Shown: positions 17,201-26,741 of the stretch, piece after piece
Layout of the letters: the number at the start of each line of letters is the position of its first letter
Numbering within the stretch: the stretch's first letter is position 1
DNA from: JAEYXS01 sp943367715
GTDB taxonomy: Bacteria > Verrucomicrobiota > Verrucomicrobiia > Limisphaerales > JAEYXS01
Reading direction: 5' to 3'
Assembly (NCBI GenBank): GCA_943367715.1
Contig: CALRJY020000010.1
Coordinates: 62,001-126,000 of the forward strand
DNA length: 64,000 nt
The notes under the pieces: generated by a model
Told to the model about the DNA's origin: nothing
Seen by the model: only the letters and a program-made list of their open reading frames with translations
The model's database searches: none
Program-made: the position numbers and the translations under genes

Positions 17201-20200
17201 GCGGTCTGGCTACCGACCTTGATCGTTCCGGCGCTCGCCGTCACATTGCCGATGAAACTATTTCCGCCCGAGAGCGTCAGTATGCCGCCACCCTGCTTGG
17301 TGATCCCGCCCGAGCCACCACTGATCGCAGTGGTGATGGAATAGTTGGCATTCCCTCCGTTCAAGGTCAGCCGTAGGCCGTTTAAGTTGATGGTGTTTCC
17401 AAAGCCGATGGCTCCCCCCGCCGGAACCGCACCCGCATTGGTGGTATCCAGAGTGACTGCCACTCCCAGTTGCACCGGGTCCTGGAAGGTCAAAGCACCG
17501 CCCGCCGTGGTGATACCCGCATTGAGGGCGATGGTGGTGGCGTTATTGTCGAGGACGAACGCGCTCGCATCGGGATGGGTGATGGCCGCACTCACCGTAA
17601 TCGCTCCGCTGCTCGCATTGCCGATGAAAACCGTCCCTGCCGTCACCAAGTCCAACTCGGCATCAGAAAGTCCCAAAGGACCACCGAGCGTATCTGTAGC
17701 CGTGCCGAGGTTGATAGCCACGCCCGCAGTATAGGTCCGGAAACTGACACTGCTCGTTGCTTGGGCGCTGATTGTCCCCCCGGTACCAATCAGCATGCTA
17801 TTACCAATTAATGTTAGTGTGCCACCGTTGGCCGCTGTAGTAATGGAATGAGCTTGGCTACCTCCCACTCTAATGGCTTGACTGTTAGCCCCCACGCCTT
17901 CCACGCCGGTCACCTGTACTGCACCACCGTTGGAAGTAATGCTTGCCCCACCCACAGAAACGCCAGTTACAAATACACCGTAATTGACGCCTCCTGAACT
18001 GGTGCCACCAGTGCCAGTCACTGTGACCGTCGAACTCGCGCCCCCCGCGCTAATCAAGCCACCTTCCAATACATAAACGCCATAGTTATTATTGGCTGCG
18101 CCTGCACCGCCAGCAATACCAGTCACTTGTACATTTCCACCTGTAGATCTGATAGCTGCTGTATTGCCTTGGACTAATACGCCCATATTTACACCGTTAG
18201 GAGTAGCACCGCCCGTCCCATGCACAGCGACGGTTCCTGCCCCGCCCGCAGTGATCACACCGCCAGTGAGGAGCCCAGCCCCGTGATTGAAACCAGCAGA
18301 TGAACCGCCACCTTGGGCAGTCACCTGCACATTTGCGCCAGCGGAGGTGATACTGGCATTGCTTTCGACAAGAATGCCGTTGTTGCCACCACCAGTCGCC
18401 GGCCCGCCTCTACCTGTAATGCTCATAGTCCCGCTTGTGCCGCCGGAAAGGACTCCCGTAGTAATATGGATACCATGCTGCTCTCCGCCCGTATCGTTAC
18501 CTCCTGAACCTGTCACCGAAACCAATCCTGTCCCGGTAGACTGAATCGCCGCCCCAGAATTGATCCGCACGCCAACGAAATTGCCCGTTGTCGTGCCATT
18601 CGCATTCGCCGACAATGTCAGATTACCATTGACCGTACTTAGAGTTGAACCACTCACGAACGAAATATTACGCAAAGTCGTGATGCTCGCCGCACCCGTG
18701 CCGCTCAGCGTCACATCCGAAGTGGCCGCACTGAAGCTCACCGTGCCGGCGCTGTTGATCGTCAGATTCTTGTTCGCCGCCAAGGTCATCGCTCCCGCAA
18801 TCGTGACCGTGCTGAACTCCGCCCCGACTCCGCCCACCGTCAACGTGGCTGTGAAATCCGGCGTCGCATTGATCGTCAACGTATCGGAGGCATTGCCGCG
18901 ATTGATCGTCACCGAGCCGCTGGGGTTGTTGAAATCGGTAGATTCAAACGTCACCGGATTCGAACGGAACCGGGAGATACCATTCGCCGCCGTGCCATCA
19001 TCTTCCAAGATCGCGACGGAAGGCCCCGCAGGCAGATTGAAGATCAGGTCCGTGATTGTGGAACCGGTCATGTCCACGGGTTCCAGCCCCGTGTAATGGA
19101 TCGTTCCCATGCCTGCCAGCACCAAGTTGCCATTGTTGGCCGTGAGCAGGTTATGCGTCACGGTACCGAAGGCCCCCCCCGTCACCACCACCTTATCACC
19201 CGTCACCTGGCCCGCCCCCGCCACCGAGAGGCCGCCACTCGGGATCGGATTGCCACCGGAGAAATCGATCACAAAGGTGTCGTCAGCGCCGGAGCCTGTG
19301 AGCGTCAAGGACGTGGTGGTGGCATAAGGCGCACCAGCAGACCATGTGGCACCGCCATCAGCCGAGAACTCGATGTTTGAACCATTGCGACGGATGCGCA
19401 GATTGTCGGCGGTGGTGTTTACCGAGCCATTGCCATTGCCCGTATCCGCACTCCAACCCTGCGCGCTTCCGCTGACCTTGCCGGCCGTTCCGGCAGTGTA
19501 GATGCTTTGAATACTAGCTGCCGAGAGCGCCGCACCATAGAGGGTCACTTCGTCCATCAGTCCGTTAAAATAACCCATGTAACTCAACGTGCCGTTGTCG
19601 TACCAATATCCCATCCGCAGAGGGATCGAGGTATTGTACGTGAGCGTGATCGGCGTGATCGTTGAAGTGCCCGCTGCCACGCCATCGATATACAGTTTCA
19701 AGTGGTTCGATCCAGCCGCCTTGTCGTAAGTCGCCGCCACGTGATGCCAGTTGCCATCGTTAACCGTTGCCGAACTGTAAACACTGCCACCGGCATAACT
19801 TGCATTAAATACCTCCAACCGCAAATAGCCGCCGGTGAGATCCAAATTATAACCGCCTACCGTTCCGGCGAACGAGAGTTTATTGACCAGCCGGGCATTG
19901 CTCGCCGTGGTTTTGACCCAGAGTTCGATGGTGAAGGCATCCGTCGGTGACAGGCTGGCCGAATGAACCGCATCAATCTGGCTGGAATTCATGTTGAAAG
20001 CCTGCCCCACTTTCCCGGCCGCATAGCCTGCGGAACCTTGCAAAGTCACCGTGTTGCCATTCACGGAATCCACCCCGTTGTTTTCCGCTTTCCACCACGC
20101 CAGTGTATTGGCCGGAGGCGAGGAGGCATTGCCCGTGCCTTGGATGGCAAAGGTGTAAGTTCCTTCATCACTATCATCATTGGCGATGGTCAACGTGGCT

Positions 20201-23200
20201 GAACGTGTCCCCGTCGCTGAGGGCGCAAATGTCACTTGAAACGTCGTGCTCCCGGCAGCAGCCACCGGTGAAGACGGCTGCGTGGTCACCGTGAAATCCG
20301 CTGCATTCGCCCCGGTGACATTAACCTTGGGCGTTCCGCTCAGCGTCAACGGCCCCACTCCGCTATTCGTGATGCTAAAGGTGCGGGTGATCGTTCCCCC
20401 ACCCGAAGCAGCGCTTCCGAAATCCGTGAAGTCTGTCGTGCTCGGCGTCACATCTCCGCTGGCGATGCTCACGGTGTTACCGCGGACATCGATCTCACCG
20501 GAGGTAGGCAAACCGTTGAAGCGGGCGGTGATCTCACTGGCACTGAGGGCGCGGCTGTAGAGGACCACTTCATCCATCAAACCTTTGAAACCGTAACCAT
20601 CCACACGCTTGCCGAGCAACACGGGATTATTGTTCACCAGCGGCGTGGTGATGGCCGTGCTGAAATTCCCGGCCAGCACGCCGTCGATGTAGAAATTCAC
20701 ACTGGAACCGGAGGTGAAGACGACGGCCACATGCGACCATTGGTTCAGGGGTACCAACCCGGTGGAGGCCCAGAAACTCAAGGTGGTCGAGTGTTCTATC
20801 CCGAGTTCGATCACCCCGGTGGGCGCGATGCGCAGCTCATAGTTGCCCGGGTAATTCGAAGCACCGATGCTCGGCTGCTTCGTGATGATCATGTAATGGG
20901 TGTTGCGGTCAACCATCCGGACCCGGGCCTCGATGGTGAAACTGGAAGCGAAATCCAAGCTGGCTGAATCCGGGACGGTGATATAATCCGAAATGGGAGT
21001 GGCGAAGCTGAAGGCCTGCCCTTCATGGCCCGCCGCATAGGTCGTCCCACCGACCAAGGTGCCGTTATTACTGCCAGCGGAGTCGTTGGCGTTGTTCTCC
21101 GCGCGCCACCAGGCAGCGGCGTTGAAGGGAGGCGCGGTGTAACCGGTGCCTTGGATGGCGAAGGTGTAGGTGCCTTCGTCACTGTCGTTATTGGCAATCG
21201 TCAACGTAGCGGAGCGGGTGCCATTAGCCGCAGGATCAAACTGGACTTGGAAGGTGGTGTTCGCGCTGGCGGCCACGGGTGAAGCAGGCTGCACGGTGAC
21301 GGTAAAGTCCGCGGCGTGAGTGCCACTTACGGCCACCTTGGGCGTGCCGCTCAGGGTTAGATTGGCCATCTCCGAATTGGTGATGGTGAAGGTCCGGGTG
21401 ACCGTACCGCCGGCAAGCAAAGCACTGCCAAAGTCCGTGTGATCGGCGGTGCCAGGGGTCACATCACCATTGGTGATGCTGACTGTGTTACCGAGGACAT
21501 CGATTTCCGGCGTGAGCAGGAAGATGTATGCCGCGCCGGCTGCGCTGGCGTTCTCATTAGGCGTGCTGCCCACCCCTGTTGTGTTGCTGTCTTCTAGATA
21601 GGCCCCCACTACTACCGTATCCCCGCTCACCCCCACTGAATAACCGAAAAAGTCATTCGCGTTTACCTGATGCGCCTTCAGATACGCCTGCTGGCTCCAC
21701 GTCACTCCGCTGCGCGTGAACACATACGCCGCACCCGCACTGCTGGCTAACTCATCAGGTATGCTGTTCACTCCCGTGGTACTGCTGTCTTCTGGATAAG
21801 CTCCCACCACCACCGTGTCTCCGTTCACAGCTACCGAAATGCCAAAAGCGTCACCCGCCGTCACCTGGTGCGCCTTCAGATACGCCTGCTGGCTCCACGT
21901 CACCCCGCTCCGCACAAACACATACGCCGCGCCCGCATTGGCGGCTGACTCATTAGCCGTGCTGTTCACCCCGGTTGTGTTGCTGTCTTCGGTGGTTGCT
22001 CCCACCACCGCCGTGTCCCCGCTTACCGCCACGAACCAGCCAAACTGATCGCCCGCCGTCACCTGATGCGCCTTCAGATACGCCTGCTGGCTCCACGTCA
22101 CCCCGCTCCGCACAAACACATGCGCCGCGCCCGAATCCGGAGCACTCTCATTGGCCGTGCTGCCTACTCCGGTCGTGTTGCTGTCCTCCAGATAAGTTCC
22201 CACCACCACGGTGTCTCCGCTCACCGCCACGGACCATCCAAAATTGTCAGCCGCTGTCACTTGCTGGGCTTTCAGATACGCCTGCTGGCTCCACGTCACC
22301 CCGCTCCGCACAAACACATACGCCGCACCGCTAGCACTAGCCGCCTCATCCGGTGTGCTGCCCACCCCCGTCGTGCTGCTGTCTTCTTGATAAGCCCCCA
22401 CCACCACGGTGTCTCCGCTCACCGCCACCGAAACACCAAACTGGTCGCTCGCCGTCACTTGGTGCGCCTTCAGATACGCCTGCTGGCTCCACGTCACCCC
22501 GCTCCTCACAAACACGTATGCCGCTCCCGCATTGATGGCTAACTCATCCGGTGTGCTGCCCACTCCTGTCGTGCTGCTATCTTCGGCAAGAGCTCCTACC
22601 ACCACGGTGTCTCCGCTCACCGCCACGGACCAGCCAAAATTATCACCCCCGGTCACTTGGTGGGCTTTCAAATATGCCTGCTGGCTCCATGTCCCCCCGC
22701 TCCGCACAAATACGTATGCCGCGCCCGCATTGGCGGCTGACTCATTAGAAGTGCTGTCCACTCCCGTGCTGCTGCTGTCTTCTTGATAAGCTCCCACTAC
22801 CACCGTGTCTCCGCTCACCGCCGCAGACCGGCCAAACAGGTCATCCTGGGCTGTTGGACCGTTGTTGCCCGCCTTCAGATACGCCTGCTGGCTCCACGTC
22901 ACCCCGCTCCGCGTGAACACGTATGCCGCTCCGCTAGAGCTAGCCACCTCATCAGGTGTGCTATCCACCCCCGTAGTGCTGCTGTCTTCTAGAGAAGCCC
23001 CCACCACCACCGTGTCCCCACTTACGGCTACCGAAAAACCAAAACCGTCGCCCGCCGTCACCTGGTGCGCCTTCAGATACGCCTGCTGGCTCCACGTCAC
23101 CCCGCTCCGCACAAATACGTATGCCGCGCCAGCATCAGCGGACAATTCATTGGCCGTGCTGCCCACCCCCGTCGTGCTGCTATCTTCGGCAAGAGCTCCT

Positions 23201-25074
23201 ACCACCACCGTGTCCCCGCTCACCGCCACTGAATAGCCAAAGAAGTCGCCCGCCGTCACCTGATGTGCCTTCAGATACGCCTGCTGGCTCCACGTCACCC
23301 CGCTCCTCACAAACACATACGCCGCTCCGGCAGAGTTGGCTAACTCATCGGGCGTGCTGCCCACCCCGGTCGTACTGCTGTCTTCAATATAGGCTCCCAC
23401 CACCACCGTGTCCCCGCTCACCGCCACGGACCAGCCAAAGTTGTCAGACGCGGTCACCTGATGCGCCTTCAGATACGCCTGCTGGCTCCACGTCACCCCG
23501 CTCCTCACAAACACGTATGCCGCTCCCGCACCGCTGGCGCTCTCATTGGGCGTGCTGCCCACCCCCGTTGTGCTGCTGTCTTCTTGATAGGCCCCCACCA
23601 CCACCGTGTCCCCGCTCACCCCCACTGAATAACCAAATAAGTCGTTCGCTGTCACCTGATGCGCCTTCAGATACGCCTGCTGGCTCCACGTCACTCCGCT
23701 CCGCACAAACACGTAGGCCGCGCCGGAATCCCCAACACTCTCGTCAGGCGTGCTGTCCACTCCCGTCGTGCTGCTGTCTTCGCCATACGCTCCCACCACC
23801 ACCGTGTCCCCACTCACCGCCACCGACCGGCCAAACTGGTCATTGCCGGTGACTTGGTGCGCCTTCAGATACGCCTGCTGGCTCCACGTCACCCCGCTCC
23901 GCACAAACACATACGCCGCACCGGAATCCGCAGCACTCTCGTTAGGCGTGCTGCCCACCCCCGTCGTGCTGCTGTCTTCCCCATTGGCTCCCACCACCAC
24001 CGTGTCTCCGCTCACCGCCACCGAAACACCAAACTGGTCGCTCGCCGTCACTTGGTGCGCCTTCAGATACGCCTGCTGGCTCCACGTCACTCCACTCCGC
24101 ACAAACACATACGCCGCTCCGGCAGCGTTGGCTAACTCATCGGGCGTGCTGCCCACCCCGGTCGTACTGCTGTCTTCCTGATAAGCTCCCACCACCACCG
24201 TGTCCCCGCTCACCGCCACAGACCGGCCAAACTGGTCGTTGCCGCCCACAAATCCCGTGGGCGTGTTGGACGCTTTCAAATAAGCCTGTTGCTGGGCGAT
24301 CGGATCAATGGTGAGTGGGTAGCGCGCACCGTTCTCCGCCACCGCCAGCCTTACCACTCCGGCACCGGCCGCATGGAAACGGGAAGCCAGCACCTTGCCA
24401 TCAGCATCCCATACCTTCAGGCCAGCATAAGTCACCACCGCAGTACCTGTGGCATCCATGAACTGAACCCCCAGTCCATCCGTCATCACCCGCGGCTTCA
24501 GTCCGCCCCGCACCGCCAGATGAAAGTCGAGCGTTGTCCCGGCCGTTGCTCCTTCTGGACGCGCCTTCACCGTATAGCCATGCTCCAGCCCCCGCTTGTC
24601 ATTGACGAACCACTCTTGCAGGCCGGCATCCCATTGATAGCTAAGCCGCTGGCCCTCGGCCTTCACCGCCGGCTGACCGCTGATCTTCTGCTGCTTTTCA
24701 CCCAAGCCGTAGCTCTCCAACTGCAAGCCCCAGGTCCAATCCCCCTCGCGTGGTTTGGAAAGAAAGCCGCGCCGGTCAAATTTCGTCGTCCATTGCTGGC
24801 CCGGATTGCGCGCCTGCCAGCCGTCCTCGACCGGCATGAAGGCATGGCGTCCCGCTTCATACGCCGCGCGGATGCTCTGCCAGTCGGACTTGGCCAGCCC
24901 ATCGGGCACCTGGTCCGGGCTGGTAAGCTGCTGGCTCTTCCCCGTGGGTGCCGCGGTCAAAGAAGCTGTGGATAACCCGAGCGTGACCAGCATGAGGCCG
25001 GCACAGACAAGGGGCTTGGATATATTCATGAGGGCACAGCGCAGATTCATGCGTACTGAAAGAGGAAGCTTCAC
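14290..25074 (-). CDS. Giant multi-domain surface protein (FG-GAP, choice-of-anchor, LamG, autotransporter-type repeats)
   Basis: This is a 3594-residue exported protein. After a signal peptide (about 16-42) and an N-terminal domain come 14 tandem FG-GAP/integrin-like repeats (about 258-1186). Two pairs of choice-of-anchor-D domain plus LamG-like lectin domain follow (about 1186-1860), then a repeated WSADTGNGNG-type domain (about 1865 and 3010). Long beta-helical stretches contain two autotransporter-associated repeats (KQGGGILTLSGGN, KNGTGTLTLTGAN), and an NHL-type propeller closes it (about 3280-3594). No beta-barrel or sorting tail is seen. The frame starts at GTG 25074, overlapping the upstream stop (GTGA); ATGs at 25050 and 25029 are equally possible starts. 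It probably acts in surface adhesion or polymer binding. Confidence 0.9.
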   Translation of the reverse strand: MKLPLSVRMNLRCALMNISKPLVCAGLMLVTLGLSTASLTAAPTGKSQQLTSPDQVPDGLAKSDWQSIRAAYEAGRHAFMPVEDGWQARNPGQQWTTKFDRRGFLSKPREGDWTWGLQLESYGLGEKQQKISGQPAVKAEGQRLSYQWDAGLQEWFVNDKRGLEHGYTVKARPEGATAGTTLDFHLAVRGGLKPRVMTDGLGVQFMDATGTAVVTYAGLKVWDADGKVLASRFHAAGAGVVRLAVAENGARYPLTIDPIAQQQAYLKASNTPTGFVGGNDQFGRSVAVSGDTVVVGAYQEDSSTTGVGSTPDELANAAGAAYVFVRSGVTWSQQAYLKAHQVTASDQFGVSVAVSGDTVVVGANGEDSSTTGVGSTPNESAADSGAAYVFVRSGVTWSQQAYLKAHQVTGNDQFGRSVAVSGDTVVVGAYGEDSSTTGVDSTPDESVGDSGAAYVFVRSGVTWSQQAYLKAHQVTANDLFGYSVGVSGDTVVVGAYQEDSSTTGVGSTPNESASGAGAAYVFVRSGVTWSQQAYLKAHQVTASDNFGWSVAVSGDTVVVGAYIEDSSTTGVGSTPDELANSAGAAYVFVRSGVTWSQQAYLKAHQVTAGDFFGYSVAVSGDTVVVGALAEDSSTTGVGSTANELSADAGAAYVFVRSGVTWSQQAYLKAHQVTAGDGFGFSVAVSGDTVVVGASLEDSSTTGVDSTPDEVASSSGAAYVFTRSGVTWSQQAYLKAGNNGPTAQDDLFGRSAAVSGDTVVVGAYQEDSSSTGVDSTSNESAANAGAAYVFVRSGGTWSQQAYLKAHQVTGGDNFGWSVAVSGDTVVVGALAEDSSTTGVGSTPDELAINAGAAYVFVRSGVTWSQQAYLKAHQVTASDQFGVSVAVSGDTVVVGAYQEDSSTTGVGSTPDEAASASGAAYVFVRSGVTWSQQAYLKAQQVTAADNFGWSVAVSGDTVVVGTYLEDSNTTGVGSTANESAPDSGAAHVFVRSGVTWSQQAYLKAHQVTAGDQFGWFVAVSGDTAVVGATTEDSNTTGVNSTANESAANAGAAYVFVRSGVTWSQQAYLKAHQVTAGDAFGISVAVNGDTVVVGAYPEDSSTTGVNSIPDELASSAGAAYVFTRSGVTWSQQAYLKAHQVNANDFFGYSVGVSGDTVVVGAYLEDSNTTGVGSTPNENASAAGAAYIFLLTPEIDVLGNTVSITNGDVTPGTADHTDFGSALLAGGTVTRTFTITNSEMANLTLSGTPKVAVSGTHAADFTVTVQPASPVAASANTTFQVQFDPAANGTRSATLTIANNDSDEGTYTFAIQGTGYTAPPFNAAAWWRAENNANDSAGSNNGTLVGGTTYAAGHEGQAFSFATPISDYITVPDSASLDFASSFTIEARVRMVDRNTHYMIITKQPSIGASNYPGNYELRIAPTGVIELGIEHSTTLSFWASTGLVPLNQWSHVAVVFTSGSSVNFYIDGVLAGNFSTAITTPLVNNNPVLLGKRVDGYGFKGLMDEVVLYSRALSASEITARFNGLPTSGEIDVRGNTVSIASGDVTPSTTDFTDFGSAASGGGTITRTFSITNSGVGPLTLSGTPKVNVTGANAADFTVTTQPSSPVAAAGSTTFQVTFAPSATGTRSATLTIANDDSDEGTYTFAIQGTGNASSPPANTLAWWKAENNGVDSVNGNTVTLQGSAGYAAGKVGQAFNMNSSQIDAVHSASLSPTDAFTIELWVKTTASNARLVNKLSFAGTVGGYNLDLTGGYLRLEVFNASYAGGSVYSSATVNDGNWHHVAATYDKAAGSNHLKLYIDGVAAGTSTITPITLTYNTSIPLRMGYWYDNGTLSYMGYFNGLMDEVTLYGAALSAASIQSIYTAGTAGKVSGSAQGWSADTGNGNGSVNTTADNLRIRRNGSNIEFSADGGATWSAGAPYATTTSLTLTGSGADDTFVIDFSGGNPIPSGGLSVAGAGQVTGDKVVVTGGAFGTVTHNLLTANNGNLVLAGMGTIHYTGLEPVDMTGSTITDLIFNLPAGPSVAILEDDGTAANGISRFRSNPVTFESTDFNNPSGSVTINRGNASDTLTINATPDFTATLTVGGVGAEFSTVTIAGAMTLAANKNLTINSAGTVSFSAATSDVTLSGTGAASITTLRNISFVSGSTLSTVNGNLTLSANANGTTTGNFVGVRINSGAAIQSTGTGLVSVTGSGGNDTGGEQHGIHITTGVLSGGTSGTMSITGRGGPATGGGNNGILVESNASITSAGANVQVTAQGGGSSAGFNHGAGLLTGGVITAGGAGTVAVHGTGGATPNGVNMGVLVQGNTAAIRSTGGNVQVTGIAGGAGAANNNYGVYVLEGGLISAGGASSTVTVTGTGGTSSGGVNYGVFVTGVSVGGASITSNGGAVQVTGVEGVGANSQAIRVGGSQAHSITTAANGGTLTLIGNSMLIGTGGTISAQATSSVSFRTYTAGVAINLGTATDTLGGPLGLSDAELDLVTAGTVFIGNASSGAITVSAAITHPDASAFVLDNNATTIALNAGITTAGGALTFQDPVQLGVAVTLDTTNAGAVPAGGAIGFGNTINLNGLRLTLNGGNANYSITTAISGGSGGITKQGGGILTLSGGNSFIGNVTASAGTIKVGSQTAFGNADPQVTKVTVASGATIDFNGVNDARYGYTISGTGVGGNGALVNNGAAIGNGFLQCSNIKLAADASMGGTGNWALLTSGYGATALDLTGFTLTKIGANTIYLCNSTLTAGTVRVSAGVLATVQTSTDGSAAAFVLDNTAAVQLSLGVNLSVGSLSGGGLTGGNVALGANALTVGALNTSTSYGGVISGSSGVLVKNGTGTLTLTGANIYTGATTINAGTLLVNGSTSGSSAVAVNNTGTLGGNGTVGPVTVQSGGKIAPGTSPGILNVGNTAFSSGSTFAVEINGTTAGTGYDQLNVTGTINLGGATLSLSGSLTPAAGQTFTIIANDSNDAVTGTFNGLAEGAVIPNFLGSGMSVQISYVGGTGNDVTLKTPSAVTWSATTGNGNGVNNGTADGLWIRRAGANIELSADNGATWPISIIYAMTSVLTLNGSNDDDTFVIDYSGGNPVPSGGVIVVGGGQVTTGDSVQLVSGSHTTVTYGFLNNSDGSINVDSNLISYTGLEPIIDNTDAVNRIFDFTGGAETITVTSFSATQTKIDSTLAESVTFNNPTATMTINAGTGNDVVLFYSLSSGWAATATINGGAGDDIIQLNKTVATAAAITVNGDAHTTGDVLNFDREGDATILSSGASPGTITGGAVAIQTVNYDTVETINNHLYGSIGDVVIADRGPYFSTGTILLYKAASGLQELVNTTIKDPYEIDVDATGKFVIADYEVNAGTAGIYTIDRLTGTKATNSSGGAFEVPFGVKADKSGGVNNGKYIVADLDANNNGAAEWGAIFVVDPGAASPGNQTMLSSRTNGTGTDFYWLTGLAIGSAGDIYVCDQGNQSSPGTQPPRIYHVDPTTGNRTIMAEGGTMKQPAGLAVISGTGATAQLVVVDAGSNKLLRFTGTGSPITISAGEELSHTGVTFDMPTHVAIDGNGDYVITDAPQGAIAGERRVHRMNSGTLVTTTLTMDGFLEQPRGTVTLR
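21515..24300. repeat. Fourteen in-frame tandem repeats of about 198 bp
   Basis: Each unit encodes about 66 residues of the giant protein. The framework is QAYLKAHQVT, then FG.SVAVSGDTVVVGA, EDSSTTGVGSTP.E and GAAYVFVRSGVTWS. The DNA is highly similar between units (CTTCAGATACGCCTGCTGG and CACCGTGTCTCCGCTCACC recur almost unchanged). Units 1 and 8 differ at the linker (ASNTPTGFVGG, AGNNGPTAQ), suggesting they begin two seven-unit propellers. Confidence 0.9.
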
Positions 25075-26441
25075 TTTTCCACCACCCGGTAGAAGCGTTG
25101 GGGATGATTGCCCGCGTCAGCATCATCCACTTGTAATTGACCATTCACCAGCACCAGCGGGAGATTCAAGGCCGTCCAGGTGGCCAGATCGGGCGAGACC
25201 TGCAGTTCATACCGGCCCGCATTGGGCGCGCTGATGGCATCTCCGTGCTGATCGCCGAACACCAGCCGCAGACCGCCCCCGGTCAGCACCTGCGGTGCCA
25301 GCAACTGCTGCAACCCGCGCACGATCAACACCGCGTTCGCACTGGTGGTGGCGCCCAAGGCATTAGTCACCTTCACCGTGTAAACCCCGGCATGAGCCCG
25401 TCCCGCTTCTTCAAAGTGCAGTGCCGCTCCCGTGGCGTCCGGGATGTTCACACCATTATACTGCCATTGATAAGTCAGGTCGCTGCCGGAAGCTCCCACC
25501 GAGAAACTCACCGGCGCACCCGCCAGCACCGTCTGGCTCAAGGGTTGTTGATTGATCAATGGGCCAGTTCCCCGGACCGCCAGCGAATGAAATCCGCCCG
25601 CAGCGATCGCCCGGATGTTGTTGCCTGAAAGATTCCGCTGCCCATTGGCGTTGCTGCCCCAACCGGTCACCGTGCCGTCCCCCTTCAAGGCCAGGCTATG
25701 CTGTGCCCCCGCCGCGATGGCGACCACGCCCGTCAAATTCGCCGGTATCGTGCGCTGGCCGCTGGTGTTAAGGCCCCACGCCACCACCGTGCCATTGGCC
25801 TTCAACGCCAAAGTATGATTATCACCGGCGGCGATCGCGATCACGCCGCTCAATCCGGCCGGCACATTGGCCTGCCCATGTTCATTGAAGCCCCAGGCCA
25901 CCACTGTGCCGTCACTTTTCAGCGCCACGCTATGATCCCGCCCGGCGGCGATGGCGATCACATCCGTCAAGCTGGAGGGAGGCGTCGTCCGGCCATTGCC
26001 GGCGAAACCCCAACCGATTACCGTGCCATCCCGCTTCACCGCGAGACTGTGGTAACCACCCGTCGCAATGGCCAAAACTTCCGTCAATCGGGCGGGCACG
26101 CTCAGGATGTTGTTCCCGTTGAAACCCCAGCCCGCGACCGTTCCATCCCCTTTCAAAGCCAAAGTGTGATAGATACCGGCAGAAACAGATACGACTCCGG
26201 AAAGGTTGGCTGGCGGTGTGGCGCGGCCATCCGCGTTGTATCCCCAGCCGAGGGCGGAACCATCCTCGAACAAAGCCAGGGAAAACTCGCGTCCCGCAGC
26301 TACTTTGACGCCGGTGGCGGCCGCCGTAGGTACGGTCGTCTGGCCATGGTTGTTCAACCCGGAAGCGGTGATGTGGGCAAAAGCTGGCGACGACGCCAAG
26401 CACCCCACAAGCAAAAGCAACGTGGTCCAAATCTTTAGCAT
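25071..26441 (-). CDS. Secreted RCC1-repeat protein with Ig-like and C-terminal domains
   Basis: This 456-residue protein has a signal peptide (about 1-22, ending SPAFA). Residues about 25-290 hold seven RCC1/BLIP-II-like blades of the form IAAG..HSLALK.DGTV.GWG.N..GQ, forming a beta-propeller. An Ig-like domain follows (about 295-378, VSFSVGASGSDLTYQWQYNG). The end carries the verrucomicrobial sequence YELQVSPDLATW and RFYRVVEK. It overlaps the giant gene by 4 bases (GTGA), so the two are coupled and the proteins probably work together at the surface. It is probably a binding or scaffold protein; no enzyme motif is seen. Confidence 0.88.
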   Translation of the reverse strand: MLKIWTTLLLLVGCLASSPAFAHITASGLNNHGQTTVPTAAATGVKVAAGREFSLALFEDGSALGWGYNADGRATPPANLSGVVSVSAGIYHTLALKGDGTVAGWGFNGNNILSVPARLTEVLAIATGGYHSLAVKRDGTVIGWGFAGNGRTTPPSSLTDVIAIAAGRDHSVALKSDGTVVAWGFNEHGQANVPAGLSGVIAIAAGDNHTLALKANGTVVAWGLNTSGQRTIPANLTGVVAIAAGAQHSLALKGDGTVTGWGSNANGQRNLSGNNIRAIAAGGFHSLAVRGTGPLINQQPLSQTVLAGAPVSFSVGASGSDLTYQWQYNGVNIPDATGAALHFEEAGRAHAGVYTVKVTNALGATTSANAVLIVRGLQQLLAPQVLTGGGLRLVFGDQHGDAISAPNAGRYELQVSPDLATWTALNLPLVLVNGQLQVDDADAGNHPQRFYRVVEK

Positions 26442-26741
26442 ACTTTTACTTCGTCAACTGACTGTAAAAAGCAGCCCAATACGCCTCTGCTTGCGGAACA
26501 GTGAACACCACCCCCAATCCCCGGAACAACGAGATTGACTCGGAAAAACGCACCCTTTCTTGCCTTTTAAGCAGATTTCAATGACCCCGCACTGGAATAC
26601 TCAGGTCAATTAAACCTTCTAATAACAAAACAGGGGATGTGCACGGTTTGAACCGAAAAGGCATTGACCCCGAGATACATATTTATGCCTTCCGCCATCC
26701 CCTCTCGACGTCCCCCTCGGTCCCCTGTTACTCTTTCCGAA
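26442..26741. other. Divergent intergenic region between the surface module and the glycan operon
   Basis: The 300 bases hold no gene. They must contain the promoters for both divergent units. TTGACT at 26535 and TTGACC near 26665 are possible -35 elements, but no good -10 lies at the right distance from either. Confidence 0.4.

Noticed and set aside
21515..24300. Regular repeats that could be taken for a CRISPR array
   Set aside because: The period is 198 bp with no unique spacers, and the repeats are in frame within one coding gene.
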